Source: Entonaema liquescens (lineage: Eukaryota; Ascomycota; Sordariomycetes; Xylariales; Xylariaceae). Taken from it: a DNA stretch of 64,000 nt. Positions 1 to 11,841 of this stretch are shown here, in pieces; within the stretch, counting starts at the first letter, position 1; each line of letters starts with the position of its first letter. The translations under genes were made by a program, and so were the position numbers. The notes beneath the pieces were generated by a model. That model saw only the letters and a list, made by a program, of their open reading frames with translations, did no database searches and had not been told where the DNA came from. The stretch spans positions 372,001 to 436,000 of the forward strand of contig CADCSX010000010.1 of assembly GCA_902805475.1 (NCBI GenBank), in the 5' to 3' direction.

Positions 1-1482
1 TTCAGGGTCCTGGGTTCCAAATTGGTGTTACTTTCGACGTAGACCTCATCATTGGTGTGACTGCCGAGATCGCAACTGAGACTGGTTTCGAAGTTACTAT
101 CCCTGATGGATCGTCTTATAAGATACCTCTTGACCCTAGTATCCCAAATATTGCCAACTTGTAAGTTTCTACTGCTTCTTCTTTCCTCGCCCTCACCCCT
201 TATCTCTAGAGCGCCAGGCTGGGGGCCAAGTCGAATTAGAAAAATTGAGATTTCTAACCATCACTATAGTGACGGCGCCCAAACGACTCTCCTTCCCTTG
301 ACTGTCGACGCGCCTGCCGAGATCACTGTGGCTTTACGTCTACGTGTAGAAGCTGGTGTCGATTTACCCGGAAGCAAGCTATTCGATGCGCAGGCCCTTG
401 TCGGTGCATTCTTGTACATTCCCGAGGTGACCCTCACAGAGGATTTCTCTCAACAGTTCGATCGCAACGGCAGCATCTCTGAGGAAGGCGAATGTCTGCT
501 TCCCGCGTCTGCGGATATTAACATCAATGCGGGCGTGTTTGTCGACATCGGTGCCGATGTGGCTAACAATCCCGTGGTTGACTTCAACCCTACGCTCAGT
601 ACCACAGTCTTCACTGCGTCTACTAGCACTTGCTTCTTGACTGCCACCGGCACCCCTGAGCCTGAACCTACACCTGCGCTAGGCACGGGCAAGAAAGCCG
701 TCGGCACGGGTGTACGCACCAAGAGTACTATGCGCACTCGAACTGGAGTCTCGAGCAAGACAAAGGCACCGGCCAAGCCTACCGTCACGAGGAAACCACT
801 CGTTACTGGCCCCGTCTCGACTTCCCTCGCACCCCCGGAGATGACGCCTCCGGCCTTAGCCTGCCCTGTACCTTTGGTTACTGAGAAGCACACCACGACG
901 GGCAGGTACACGATCACCGAATGTGCTGCTCAAGTCATGAACTGTCCCGCCAGCCTAACCCAGATCGTTGTTGTTGACGACACTGCCACCCTAACCACAA
1001 CGCACTGCCCTGTTTCAACCGGCGCGCCCTACGCCAACGCAACCACCCCTCTCCAGCGTGGAAACCCCATCCCACTGAACAGTCTGACAACACCTGTCAT
1101 TCACACTCTGTCCATCGACCCTCTAGTCGTTGTGCCCACCGCGACTAGTGTCCAGGCCCACCCCCGTGCCAAGAAGACCCCCGAGCCGGAACCAGAGCCG
1201 GAAGAGGAGGAAGAACCAGCCCCAGCCCCAGCCACGACCCCCGCTCCAACTCCCGCCCCTACCAAGGCTGCCGGGTCTACTCCTGCCGAGCCCGTAGACG
1301 AGGACGAGGACGTAGACGAGGATGTAGACGAGGACGACGATGTCCCCGCAGACGCGGACAATGCTGTCCAGCCATCTGTCATCTACAAGACCAAGACCGA
1401 GGTCATAACCACAACCCGGTGCCCCTTGGCACACATGAAGCGCGCGTCGCCTTCGCTGCGACGCCGCCGACCCATCTACTAG
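1..1482 (+). CDS. Partial Thr/Pro- and acid-rich protein, 5' end outside window
   Basis: The reading frame enters from the left edge (first full codon at base 3) and runs to 160. A canonical intron at 161-269 (GTAAGT ... TATAG) then leads to exon 2 at 270-1482. The junction keeps the frame, giving Asn-Leu-Phe-Asp-Gly across the splice. The visible product begins with beta-like, low-charge sequence. It continues into a Pro/Thr/Lys linker, two CP-containing segments with TTT-CP motifs, and an Asp/Glu/Pro repeat tract (about 1160-1340). It ends in an Arg-rich tail. The TTT/CP motifs recall fungal cell-surface proteins, but there is no hydrophobic C-terminus for a GPI anchor, and the signal-peptide region is not in the window. 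I do not recognise the family. Confidence 0.7.
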
Positions 1483-2415
1483 TCTGGTAGCCCACTTCTT
1501 AGCTCTCTAAGTGGAGCTATTCTGTCCGTGGGGACGTCGCGCTGAAACATGTGGATTACCCCGGATGGATAGACAAGCGGGTGTTAAAAGCTCTGTCTAT
1601 ACAAAAAGCACTAGGAACATAAAACAAAAAAAGGGTTAATATTCATTTGTGCGAACAGAAAAACTGTTACGACGTAGGTCGTTGTGTATAAAAATATGAT
1701 GGCTGGGGGCCGGAGGGGATTTTTATTTGCTGTTTTTTACGAGCGTGACGGATGGATAGAGCGAGATACCATAGGCAGACGGGACGATGGGAAAGGGCTC
1801 CAGCAGCCTGAGGCCGTCGCGAACATTCCCTTCTTGTATATAACTTTGCGCATTTGTAACTTTTATCAAACAAAAAAAGGGACATAGATTCTTTGAGGAT
1901 GAAATATCGATTGATTGATTATTGTTACTGTTAGTGTTTTGTCTTGTGAAGTTAGAAAGTAGGATGGAGTTGGGTTGGGTTGGGAAAGGGATGTGGGCGG
2001 TTCACCTCTCCCTCATTTCAAATCAAGGGATATAAGCCTCATCAACACCAAAAAACATCACGTACGACCATAGAATCTAGAAAACTCGGGATCCCGTCTG
2101 CTCTCCCTTAGATAAGCTGGATATCGCCGGATTAGTAGTTGGGTCGGTGACGACCAGCGAATACCCGGTGTTGTACGTTTTGATATTTTTGTTCTTTTTG
2201 CATCATCTTTTTCTCCAATGTGCCTATTAGAGGTGCCTTGAAGGCAATAGGTCGATAGATATACATGGATACAAACTTCCATAGATGTGTCTGAATTAAA
2301 TGTCTCCAACATTATATTTATAGTGCCCGATCGAGTGTCGATGGCGTGTAACTATCATAGTGTACATTCGTAAATACAAGGGCCGGACCAAGTCCACCTT
2401 ATCCTTTTCCTTATC
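1483..2415. other. Intergenic region between convergent genes
   Basis: Both flanking genes end here. The stretch is AT-leaning and holds short A-runs and the probable 3' UTRs of the two genes. I found no convincing coding sequence, RNA gene or repeat. Confidence 0.6.
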
Positions 2416-5400
2416 CTAACCATCAATAGGACATCTGCAGCCCGTCTCGCGACCGAACTCGTCGACCTCTCTATGGTCCCCATTCGCTACCTTCTTCGCT
2501 TGTAGTGCGTCTAAGCAAGCCTTGTGGTATATGTGTCTGCACGCCAAGACGACGAGTGGACCTAGGGGTTGGTCTTTCCGCCGTCCGAAAGCGTCTCCAT
2601 TTGACTCGATAGCAGAGCCATGAATGTCTTGTTCATAGTTCGCGGCATGTCCTTCTCCTGAGCTAGGACCATCGCTTCGTTCCGTGCTTTTACCCTTCCC
2701 CTTTCCAGCATAGGATTCAGCCTCTTGAGGGAATTCAACCCTGCCCTTCCCGTGCGCGATCGATTGACCAACTAAAGCAGCCTTCTTTTCCTCCCGTCTC
2801 TTGTTTTCGATAGCCTGCTTCTCCTCCCAAGCCTCAAAAACATTCCCAGAAACTCCAGGGCCCCAGACTCGCTTCCCACAAGCCTCGCACGTGGATCCTC
2901 TAGGTCGCCATCCCCGTTGGCGGAGCTCCACTGCCTCCTTCACGTTGACAAATAATTGCTGCTCTAAAAGTCTATTTGAAAGTTGTAGTATGGATTCCTC
3001 ATACGCATAAGCCGAGAAAATGGACGTTAAAACAGCTCGTAGGTCGGCAAGATTAGGGGAAGTAGCAGCTGCTCGGGTTAAGAAAGCTCGGAGGATTCGC
3101 AGGAACGTGAGACTACCTCCCGAGCTCGCTATGCGGTTGGTCGGAAGGGCCCCATTCTGGGTGGATGTTGATGTCATAAGTGCCGTAAATGTGTGCTGTA
3201 CAAGTGAACGCAGGAGTCCCACCAGCTTGTCGCTGTCAAGAACTGGCGATGGAGAAGCAGTACTAGAGACTCTGATCGGTTTAGATGGAGCAACAACCGA
3301 TGACAGACGTCGCGTAATCTGGACCGTGGTGTCTATCAACTCGAGCCATAGGGCCTCGTCAGGGGAGAGTTCGCTTGGCGATGGTGAGTTTCGGCGACCA
3401 ACTGCATTGAGTTTCTTGGTTGTCTTCATCTGTCCCTGGCATAGCCAGATACCAACATGCGTATATTTCTGCAGTCCTCTGAGTAAATCTTCCGCAGCTT
3501 CTTTAATATCTATGTCCTCGGAATGCTCATCTGGATTTGCTACCAATCCCTTAAGAGCCGATTCTAAAGTCCCCAAATGTTTCGTTAGGCGGCCCATTGC
3601 ATCTTGAACTTGCCCTTCTCGTGCCATAAGAATAACTACTGCGTCGATGACCCCAGTGTCTTCCATAGCTGGTAACAGCTTATCAAGTCTCAGGTTGGTA
3701 GCTTGCACAATACCGACATAGTCCGAGACATGCGAAGAATTATACCGGCACATGAGCTGTACATATTGCTCGATGAAATCTCGGTCCAGGGCTGCAGCTG
3801 GCTGTCCTGAAGTCTCAGAGTCGGGCTCAAGTAGAGCTTGGAGGTACGTAAACTGTAGCTCTGACCGATCTTCTAGCGAGTCTAGGAGGAATCTATGTAG
3901 ATGCGGTGCATACGTCACTATGGTCTGGGCCGCTTGGATTGGATCAAGTTCGACAAAGTCTCGTGAGTTATTTTTAATAACATCGTGCACATCTTGGATT
4001 TGTCTCTTAGTTAGACTGGCTTGGGGTCGTAAGCATTCCGCAACGCATTCAAAAACGTCCATTTGGTCTTCTGGGTCCTCAAAGTATGTCTGTAGTAGCT
4101 TCCCATACTGCTTGTCGTTCCTATATATCCGCTTTAGGATGCGATAGAAACATGCCTTCTTAAAGAGGGGTATCATTGCGGATATGTCTGGCGGTTGGTA
4201 TATAGATAGTAGATACTCTGCACTTAACTGGGCATCTTCAGCTAGATCTGTGCCAGGGTAGTTGCATAGCCCACCCAAGACTTTATCAAGGGTAGACCCC
4301 GGAATGAGAAGATATTGGGGGAATTTGGGGAGATTTCGCGCTATGAACATATCCAGATATATGGTATCCTCTGGCGCGAAGTCGTTCGGGTTCATAATCT
4401 CTAACAAGATGGATACGACATACTGGCGATCGACGGTTAAGCCGAATATTTGCTCTTCTGGTAAGTCCCTTCCGGTTCCACCGTTGAGTTGTTTTTCCTG
4501 AGACTCGTTCAAGAAGGGGTCTTCGAACGCTTCGTTTAGCGCACTTAAAAAGCTCGGCGCATCATATTGCAGTATCATCCTGAGATATGGGAAAGATGGC
4601 TCTTCCGTTTGCTTTGGGCGAGTGAGGAATACTTTTCTGCTACCCTTAGGCCAACTTATACTCTTTCCGGAGAAGAGAAACCAGTAAAGTTCCGCTTTGG
4701 CCTGGGAGGCAACTTCATCTTCCATCCTATCACCCGTAGGGTAAACTCTTCCAGTTAATGTGTAAGAAAGATAGGGGAACATCTTAAGTGCATTAACCCC
4801 AAATATTTCATCTTCCATTAACTCCCCGGAATTCGTGTATTCGGTGTTCTGCACTAGAGGTATTAATAGGGTGAGTAGGTCGATAAGAGGCGTGATGTAA
4901 TCGGATAACGCCTGATTCCAGACGTATATGAGAGCATCATATAGACCATGCTGCTTGCAAAGAGACGTTATTTGATCGATATCGAGAGTAGCAGTTTCCA
5001 TATGACAAATAATTTCTTCCAGGCGGCTTTCCCAGCCTTTACTGACATAGTGGGTAACCATAGCCTTGACGGCGGTTGGTGGCACGGTGGATATCGTCTT
5101 TTCGAGAATATACGGTTCTAACACCTCCAAGAAAATTCCCTCGACACCAGCGTCTTCGTACCACTCGTACATTTCATCAAAGAGGAAGTCTAGGTCCCCT
5201 ATGCTTTGGCAGGCGGCAAAACAAGTTTCTGCGAGCTGTCGTAGGTGCTGGTCATCTACTGAAGCTTTATTCTTCTGCCGTTGACCAAATGCATATTTCA
5301 GAGATGCACTCATGATCTCCATTACTTTGTCACGCACCATTCGGTGCCTCAGAGCAGCATCTTCAGGAAGGCCGACTGTTAGTTTATTTGCATCCCCTGT

Positions 5401-7469
5401 GTAGTAAGTGGTCGCTAGTTGTATTGCACCAATGTAGTCGCCGTTTTCCATCAACGCTATGAGTCGATCAGCCCAGTTCGATAGTGCACCGATAGATACA
5501 TCATTGAATCCCAGCAGGAAGATACGGCCTTTGTACGCCTTGAAGCTCATGTAGAAAGCATCTGCGACAACTCCATGCATTGACGTGTCATCTTCATCAA
5601 GCTGCTCAACAAGATTGTGTAATTGAGCGGAGAAGAGATCAGCGTGATAGATGTACTTATGGATGAGATCAAAAGCTTCCGTCATTCTCATCGAGCGATC
5701 TTCCAGAACAATAAGTCTCTGTGTGATCGTTAGGACGGTCAAAACAGAGCGACTAAGCCATTGGACCGCCACAATTGCTTCCTCGCACGTCCACCTACTA
5801 CGTGCCTTGAATTTGAGGGCGGGAGGTTTATCCCTGTCGTCCGTAGGTATCTCATCTACGTCTAAGACGGTGAGCACGTTCGACCAACAGTAAACGAGTT
5901 TGACTTTAGACATATTACTACCGGTGATAGGGTCGGGCACTTTCAACTTGACAGCGGGAAACCATGCCAAACAGCCAGTCATAGCACTGTGTGGCGCTAC
6001 ATCTTTTGGTCTAGCCGACTTGTGCTGTGTCTGCGCAACTGGTGTCGTCGAGACTATGACAAGTAGATAGGGGGTAAGCATTGCTGTAAGACCCATCGTG
6101 TCCGTTGCTCGTTCTACGTTCCCAAGCGGTAGCGGGGAAAAGGCTAAGACCGTGCTGGGCTTCAGGGGCTTGCCTGACGTGGGAGGCGGAGCATCAGGAT
6201 AGCGGCCCAATATCCTTACAGTCTTGACCGTTCGCCCAAGAGCACCAGTACCCCGAGTTGCGAGGTGAGAAAATGCCATTCCACGGTCGTCAGCGGAGAC
6301 TAGAGCAGTATGTCTAGTGCCTAGAAATCCTAGATGGGTTATTGCGACATTGGGCATATGGCCATCCATTGTCCGATTTTGTAGCTGGGTTGAATCCAGA
6401 GGTGGGATATGGAGGAAGGGTCGAGATACTCGGCTAGTATCCCATGTAAATATGTCGCCGCTTGCATGACCACCACCTATCGTTGTGTGATCTGCAGAGA
6501 TGGCGATAGCAGTAATGGGCCCAGATTCCACAGCTATAACTGGTTAATAAGAGTCTGCGAAAGGAGTCAAAAGTGATACGGACCTTTAGTGCCTGGGCCA
6601 ATAATCATCTTTAAGTTCTGATTATAGTCAAACATTAGGATTATGCCTTTCGAGGTACCCAACACGATAGACGCAGAAATAGCTATACAAGTAGGTGAAC
6701 CAAAGTTACGCCTCCCAGCTTCTGAGAACGTTTGTCCATTTAGTTTCTTTAGCTTAGTCCATCTTACAACTTCCCATGGGGGCGAAGGTGTTTCGGTATC
6801 GCCAGATTCCAGTAGGAATTGGCTGCTTATGGACGCCTGTCGGCTGTGTCCTGCAAGAAAAGCAGGCGATGATGGCCGAGGAGATAATGCCGAAGGGGAG
6901 GCTATACGAGATTGGAACCGTCGGTCGAAGGGCCTGAATGAGGGTGTAGGACTGCTAAGCCCAGGTCGAGAAGCGAGAGAAGGTACTCTACTACTTCCAA
7001 GGGAAGATATCATGGAGCCCTGAAACTGTTAGTTAGCCCGCTCTCTTTCTCTTTGTCTCTTTTTTTATTTATTTATTTTTTTTATGTTAGAACCATAGCA
7101 AGTGAGGAAGCTTACTTGAACCGAAGGAGAGTCGTCGGGTACAGAAAGCAACGAATCAATGGGGCTTCCAGCTCTTCGAGGTAGATCTTCGCTAGACCCT
7201 GCTTCCGAGGCGTCATCGCGATCTCGTAAGAGTTGGTGATACCGATTCGCGACAACTCCATTTCTTGTAGGTTGGTCGGAGCCAACACTTCTTGGTTCTC
7301 CTTCAGTCTCCTCATCTAGGTGCTCTTCTTCCACCTCATGTTCCGGTTTAATTGTCTCCTCATCGCTCGATGCCGCATCTCCGTCAGGAGATAGGTCTAA
7401 ATGATCATCGTCCATATTGACAGCCCCATCGTCTTTCTCCGGGGAAGGCAAGCTCATCGAGACGTCCAC
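2416..7469 (-). CDS. VPS8: Vacuolar sorting protein 8 (CORVET subunit)
   Basis: Three exons: 7469-7116, 7019-6584 and 6533-2416. The introns are 96 and 50 nt, both GT-AG and phase-consistent, giving about 1635 aa. The N-terminal 120 residues are acidic and disordered. A Ser/Pro-rich stretch follows, then a WD-like propeller (WTKLKKLNG..., GGGHASGDIFTWD). Next is the conserved Vps8 segment (LSNWADRLIALMENGDYIGA). A long alpha-solenoid ends in a C-terminal RING-like zinc module (CEACGKRVW ... CRHIYHKACLDAL ... CRCPID). In yeast and animals Vps8 is the Rab5-binding subunit of CORVET, which tethers early endosomes. Length and domain order fit the family, and the C-terminal cysteines and histidines are intact. 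The start is the first ATG of the open exon 1. Confidence 0.93.
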
Positions 7470-8134
7470 GTCGGGCGCATGACTTCGAATATGGTCGCTA
7501 CTCTGTATATTATTTTGCGCCGTAACTTGTATACAAAATTCACTTTACAATCTCTTAATTATCGAGATCAACCTTACTGCTGTGTAGTAAGCTCGAGGCT
7601 TAAAGTATCAGCTCTACGGCTCTATCGGACGCGGATATTTAGAGAGAAATTGTCGAGACGAAATCGTGGGGTGGAGGACGGTATAGTAGAGAGGTTATTC
7701 CTTAATGTTGTCTGAAGGAATAGAGGAATAAATGAAGTAGTACAAAGTGTTGTAGACGCTACCTTTGCAGCTCCCCTCTTGAATCCATCCATTTACTCTA
7801 GGTAACGTCGAAGTACCTACTATGTACATAGCTCAGCCTTACTATTAGCAGGCATAGTGTATGTAGGCACAGGGGCTGCTGAGCTCAGTGAAGAATATCG
7901 CCAATCATTTGACAGAGTCTCCACTAAAAACCGCTAAGTGATAAGTGCTGCACGAGCCAATGTGACCGGGATAACAGCCGTAATCGATATCTTAGCTTAT
8001 TTGACATCAATTGGTAACCCTTGTAAAAGGTACATTCTTGTTTTATCCATCGTTACCTTCTTATCCCAAGATTCAAGTCGTGATTTACAACACCTTCACC
8101 TTTTCAACGTTGAATCACTTCGATTTACCCCAGC
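7470..8134. promoter_or_regulatory. Divergent intergenic region VPS8 / GPALPP gene
   Basis: This is the shared upstream region of two divergently transcribed housekeeping genes. It contains a CCAAT box at 7901-7905, about 230 bp before the start of the plus-strand gene. A pyrimidine-rich, intron-like stretch with TCTTCT and ACAACACC lies just before 8135. No coding sequence is supported. Confidence 0.45.
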
Positions 8135-9319
8135 ATGTCTTCTATAGGACCCCAATTACCACCACAACTCTCTAAGCGCAAACGCACTCCGGAAGACGAA
8201 TCAGCAGACTCTCCTGCTACAAAGCTACGAGCTACAGATCCAGCGCAAGTTAATAAGGACGAAATAGATCTTGACAGCGATGATGACGATAGCTATGGCC
8301 CACCTGCACCTCAGCCAGCAGCAGATACATCTATAGGACCTACCTTACCCCCCTCAAATACAGACGAGATCAAATTAGACGATAGCGACGACGATGACAT
8401 CGGCCCATCTGCTCCACCGCTACCTACTAGTACTCGACCTTCCGTAGGACCTACTCTCCCACCTACAAACCAAGACGAAATCCAACTAGAAGACGAAAAC
8501 AACCCCTCTCCAGATGAAGCAGGACCAGCACCCCCTCCAGCTCCCTCATCTACAAAACGCGTCCTCGGGCCCGCCCCTCCACCCGCCCCCCTCTCCGAGC
8601 GGCCAACCACATCTCCCAACTCAGACCCCGAGGACTCTGACGACGACGACGACGACGACTACGGCCCCGCCCTCCCAACATCCACCTCGCACCTCCAGCG
8701 CCAGACCCAAGCCCGCGCCGCCGAAGCCGCCGCTCACGCCGCCGCCGCAGCCGCCGGCCCCCAGCGCGACGACTGGATGCTCGCGCCCCCGACGGCAAGC
8801 GGGTACCGCGCGCCCGACCCGACGAAGCTCAAGAACCGGCGCTTCGCAAGCGGGCCGCGAGTCGCGTCCAGCGCCTCCGGATCCGGAGGCGGTAACGAGA
8901 TCAGCAGCATATGGACGGAGACGCCGGAGCAGAAGCGCAAGCGGCTGGAGAACGCGGTTCTCGGGCGGGGCGACGACAGCGGCGCGCAGGCCCGGACCAC
9001 GAGTAGCGGCGGTGGTAGTGGTGGTAATGCATTAGCGGGAGCAGATGCCCCGCCGTCGAAAGAGGCCCTCGCGCAGCAGGAGCGCGTGCGCAGTTACACC
9101 GAAGCTACGCGCGGTCGCAGCCTGTACGAGGAACACCAGACGTCGAGGCAGGGGCGCAAGTTACAGGCCGAGGAGGAGGAGGACGACCCGAGTAAGCGCG
9201 CCTTCGACCGCGAGAAGGATATGAAGCTGGGCGGGCGCATCGGCACCGCGCAGCGTCGGGAGTTGCTGAATCGCGCTGCGGATTTCGGGGGCAGGTTTGC
9301 GAAGGGGAAGTACCTCTAA
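8135..9319 (+). CDS. GPALPP motif / DUF3752 nuclear protein
   Basis: Single exon, 394 aa. The N-terminal half is built from repeated IGPxLPP / GPAPPPAP motifs alternating with Asp/Ser acidic patches. A KRKRTPEDE stretch near residue 14 looks like a nuclear localisation signal. The C-terminal quarter carries the conserved DUF3752-type sequence RSLYEEHQTSRQGRKL ... RAFDREKDMKLGG ... RFAKGKYL. This matches the GPALPP1 (LSR7/KIAA1704) family of eukaryotic nuclear proteins, some of which co-purify with spliceosomal material; the molecular role is not established. GC content and G/C-ending codons rise sharply from about 8560 onward. The start is the first ATG after an in-frame stop. Confidence 0.85.
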   Translation: MSSIGPQLPPQLSKRKRTPEDESADSPATKLRATDPAQVNKDEIDLDSDDDDSYGPPAPQPAADTSIGPTLPPSNTDEIKLDDSDDDDIGPSAPPLPTSTRPSVGPTLPPTNQDEIQLEDENNPSPDEAGPAPPPAPSSTKRVLGPAPPPAPLSERPTTSPNSDPEDSDDDDDDDYGPALPTSTSHLQRQTQARAAEAAAHAAAAAAGPQRDDWMLAPPTASGYRAPDPTKLKNRRFASGPRVASSASGSGGGNEISSIWTETPEQKRKRLENAVLGRGDDSGAQARTTSSGGGSGGNALAGADAPPSKEALAQQERVRSYTEATRGRSLYEEHQTSRQGRKLQAEEEEDDPSKRAFDREKDMKLGGRIGTAQRRELLNRAADFGGRFAKGKYL

Positions 9320-10372
9320 GGACTTGCGGTGGCTGTCTACCCATATGTTGTTAGGACATGGTGCTTAGCCAGAGAGAGGAAAGGGTGAAGGCCACAGAGG
9401 ATTCAGAATAGTGGTAGAGTTGAAAAAATGAATTATAAAAGATACCCATATCCACGAACTAAGAGGATAGATATATAGATGTCGATTTGGGCCCAGCTCG
9501 TACTATAAAGACTATCACACGAGACACATAAGATAGATAGGTACTTAATGCTTGATCACCTGTTATATATAGAAAGATGAATATCGATATAATTCATTTA
9601 TCGCAGTCTGCGTTCCAGCATTGCTCTCTTCCTAGCTTGCTTGTTTGCTAGCTAACATAGGTAGGTAGATAGGTACATACAAGGCTCGTACAGGAACTCC
9701 TCCTATTTCGACAACGCTCCCTTCTCTACTTTACTCCTTTGGCTCCGAAGAACACTACAAAAAAGAGAATAGCGAACCTTCTTACTTCCATACAACGATA
9801 TGACGCGTATCTAACCCTCAACTAAAACCGTTCGAGGGAAGGGAAAAAACCTGCCACTTAGACTAGGGAAATACCTCAGAACACCGCCTACTCCCGCGAA
9901 CAAATGCATTGCGACGCCTGACCATGTTTTCCGGTCCTTCGCCTTCGAAGGTTCGGGGTACCAGCCGGGCTCAACCTTAAAACAAAACCTAGAATGATGA
10001 CCGACACTAATTTCCCCTCATCCGCAATGGGAACTCCTCAATAGTTTCGTACCCTTCTGTATGGCCTCGACGACTCTCTGGTTCGGTAGGTAAGCTGGGC
10101 GATGTACTCGTCTTCCGCGTGGCTAGGTGTTATCGTTGGAAAAAAAGGAAGTTATAAAAGACAGATACAGGGGTATGCGGACTCATTTCGCGATGTCGTA
10201 TACAGGATATGGTTGAAAAGACCATGAAACAATGCAATATTTATATATTCCTTCGATTAAGTCGTTTTCTATGAAATTGCGATCCCTCAATTGACCGCAG
10301 TCGTAGACGGTCGTACACCTGCTTCTAATTGTGACGGTGTAGTGTTCGCCCCGCCGTTGGCACCAGAAGCTG
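9320..10372. other. Intergenic region between convergent genes
   Basis: The region holds the 3' ends of the GPALPP and RING genes. It contains short TAGGTAGGTA-like and GATA-rich microrepeats around 9460-9680. I saw no gene, RNA or element in it. Confidence 0.55.
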
Positions 10373-11841
10373 TCACCCGCTTGCATCGGCAGCTTGCCCA
10401 TTATGGTCCCTCCGCATCAAACCATTCAATCGTAATGGTGGTAAATGTCCGCGAACTCTTGAAAAAATACCGGCATTCTCCGCTGCAGCTGGTCGAGGCT
10501 CTGGTTGAGGATCATGGTGCCGATGACGATGTCGTGGATGTTCTGAGCGATTTCTTTCCCATATCCGTGGTTGCCGGTTGTAATTTGCCGAATCCGCACC
10601 GACACCTCCGAAGCGACCCGCAATCATGCCACGCGGAGCCCCCCGGAAGTTGCTCCATGACGTGAACGTGCGCTGCGGAGACCTTGGCATGTTTATTCGA
10701 CCATTGTTTCGGGACGGGTCGGTGGTAGGAGATGTAGGATTCGCTGGATCACCATCTGCAGGAGGCGGGCGTGGCTTAGGTGTATAGTAATCTGCCTTAC
10801 AGAGGGGACATGACGCTCTGCGGTTGGTCAACCATGGATCGATACAAACAGCATGGAAAGCATGACCGCAAGTCAGTCCGCGAATATCGTCGTTATCTTC
10901 GAGTGTATCGATACAAATTGCGCACGTATCGCCCTGAGTACCCACTAGCTCGGGAGGTAGAGCGGCGTCTATGTGCTCATCATCATCATCGTCCTCGTCG
11001 ATACTTGCGCGATGATCATGGTCTTTCAATATAATGCTTTCTGCGGTTTGCGCATGGGTAAGCGTGTTGTCACTAGTTACGTTACCATCGGCTGTGGTGT
11101 CCTGACTATTATGGGCAGAGTGCGACCTTTCCCGATCCGTAGGTTTAGGTATAGCGCTGGGATCGGTATGATCTTCGTTCGAATCTTGTTCCTTAGATAC
11201 TATCTCCGGTACGATGCCTTCAACACTCCTTACGCTGTTGGCGCGACTGGGCGGCGCAGAAACACCACCGGTAGTCGGCAAACCTTCGCTTGCACGTGCT
11301 GAAACCCAAGCCTTGTATTTCATCATGGGAAACTTATCGTTAACTTCATCCATCGTCATCAATTTCTTTTCCCGACGTCGACGATGCGGCCTCGCGGGCA
11401 TATTTTCGAGGTTAATAGGTTCACCATTTTCATCCAACCCTCTTAATTGTCGGTTGCGTGCGTTGTAACGAAAGCAGTACTTCACACCAACGATAATCCT
11501 ATGCCAAATGTTAGAATCGCGAGGCCACAACTGTCGGCTATGCCTAGATATGGCTCACCAAAGGTTGGTAAAACGACACCAAACCCTAAGGCGACAAAGA
11601 ATAGCAGAGGGGAATTAGTCGACTGGCCACCATTATTATTATTGTCGCCGTTGTTAGTATTACCCGTAGAAGGCTCTGGATTCGCGGGCGGGGAGGCTGC
11701 TGATGGCGTAGGAGTGCTAGACGTAGAACTAAAGGCCGAGGACGTCGAGTCTACTGACGAAGTGACCTGTCGAACCTGGTATTCAATCGCTCTTGCGACA
11801 AAATGGGCGCCACCCGCCAAGACCTGATTGAAATCGGCCAT
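10373..11841 (-). CDS. Membrane-anchored RING-H2 E3 ubiquitin ligase (frame break in assembly)
   Basis: Exon 1 is 11841-11559 and exon 2 is 11498-10373. The intron between them has an excellent donor (GTGAGC), a CTAAC branch point 11 nt before the acceptor, and a CATAG acceptor. The product has a Ser/Thr/Asn-rich N-terminus and one hydrophobic segment (SPLLFFVALGFGVV...). The cytosolic motif VKYCFRYNARNRQL follows, then a full C3H2C3 RING (CAICIDTLE ... CGHAFHAVCIDPWL ... CPLCKADY) and a disordered tail. The two exons are out of phase by one base. Reading from the T4 run (plus-strand A4 at 11570-11573) one frame over gives Phe-Thr-Asn-Leu-Trp, which joins exon 2 exactly, so one T appears to be missing. 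The first ATG, beginning MADFNQVLAG, is chosen. Corrected length is about 469 aa. Confidence 0.82.

Noticed and set aside
450..917. 155-codon open frame on the minus strand
   Set aside because: It is antisense to exon 2 of the left-edge gene, which has clear splicing and composition. The antisense frame is an artefact of the Thr/Pro-rich code.
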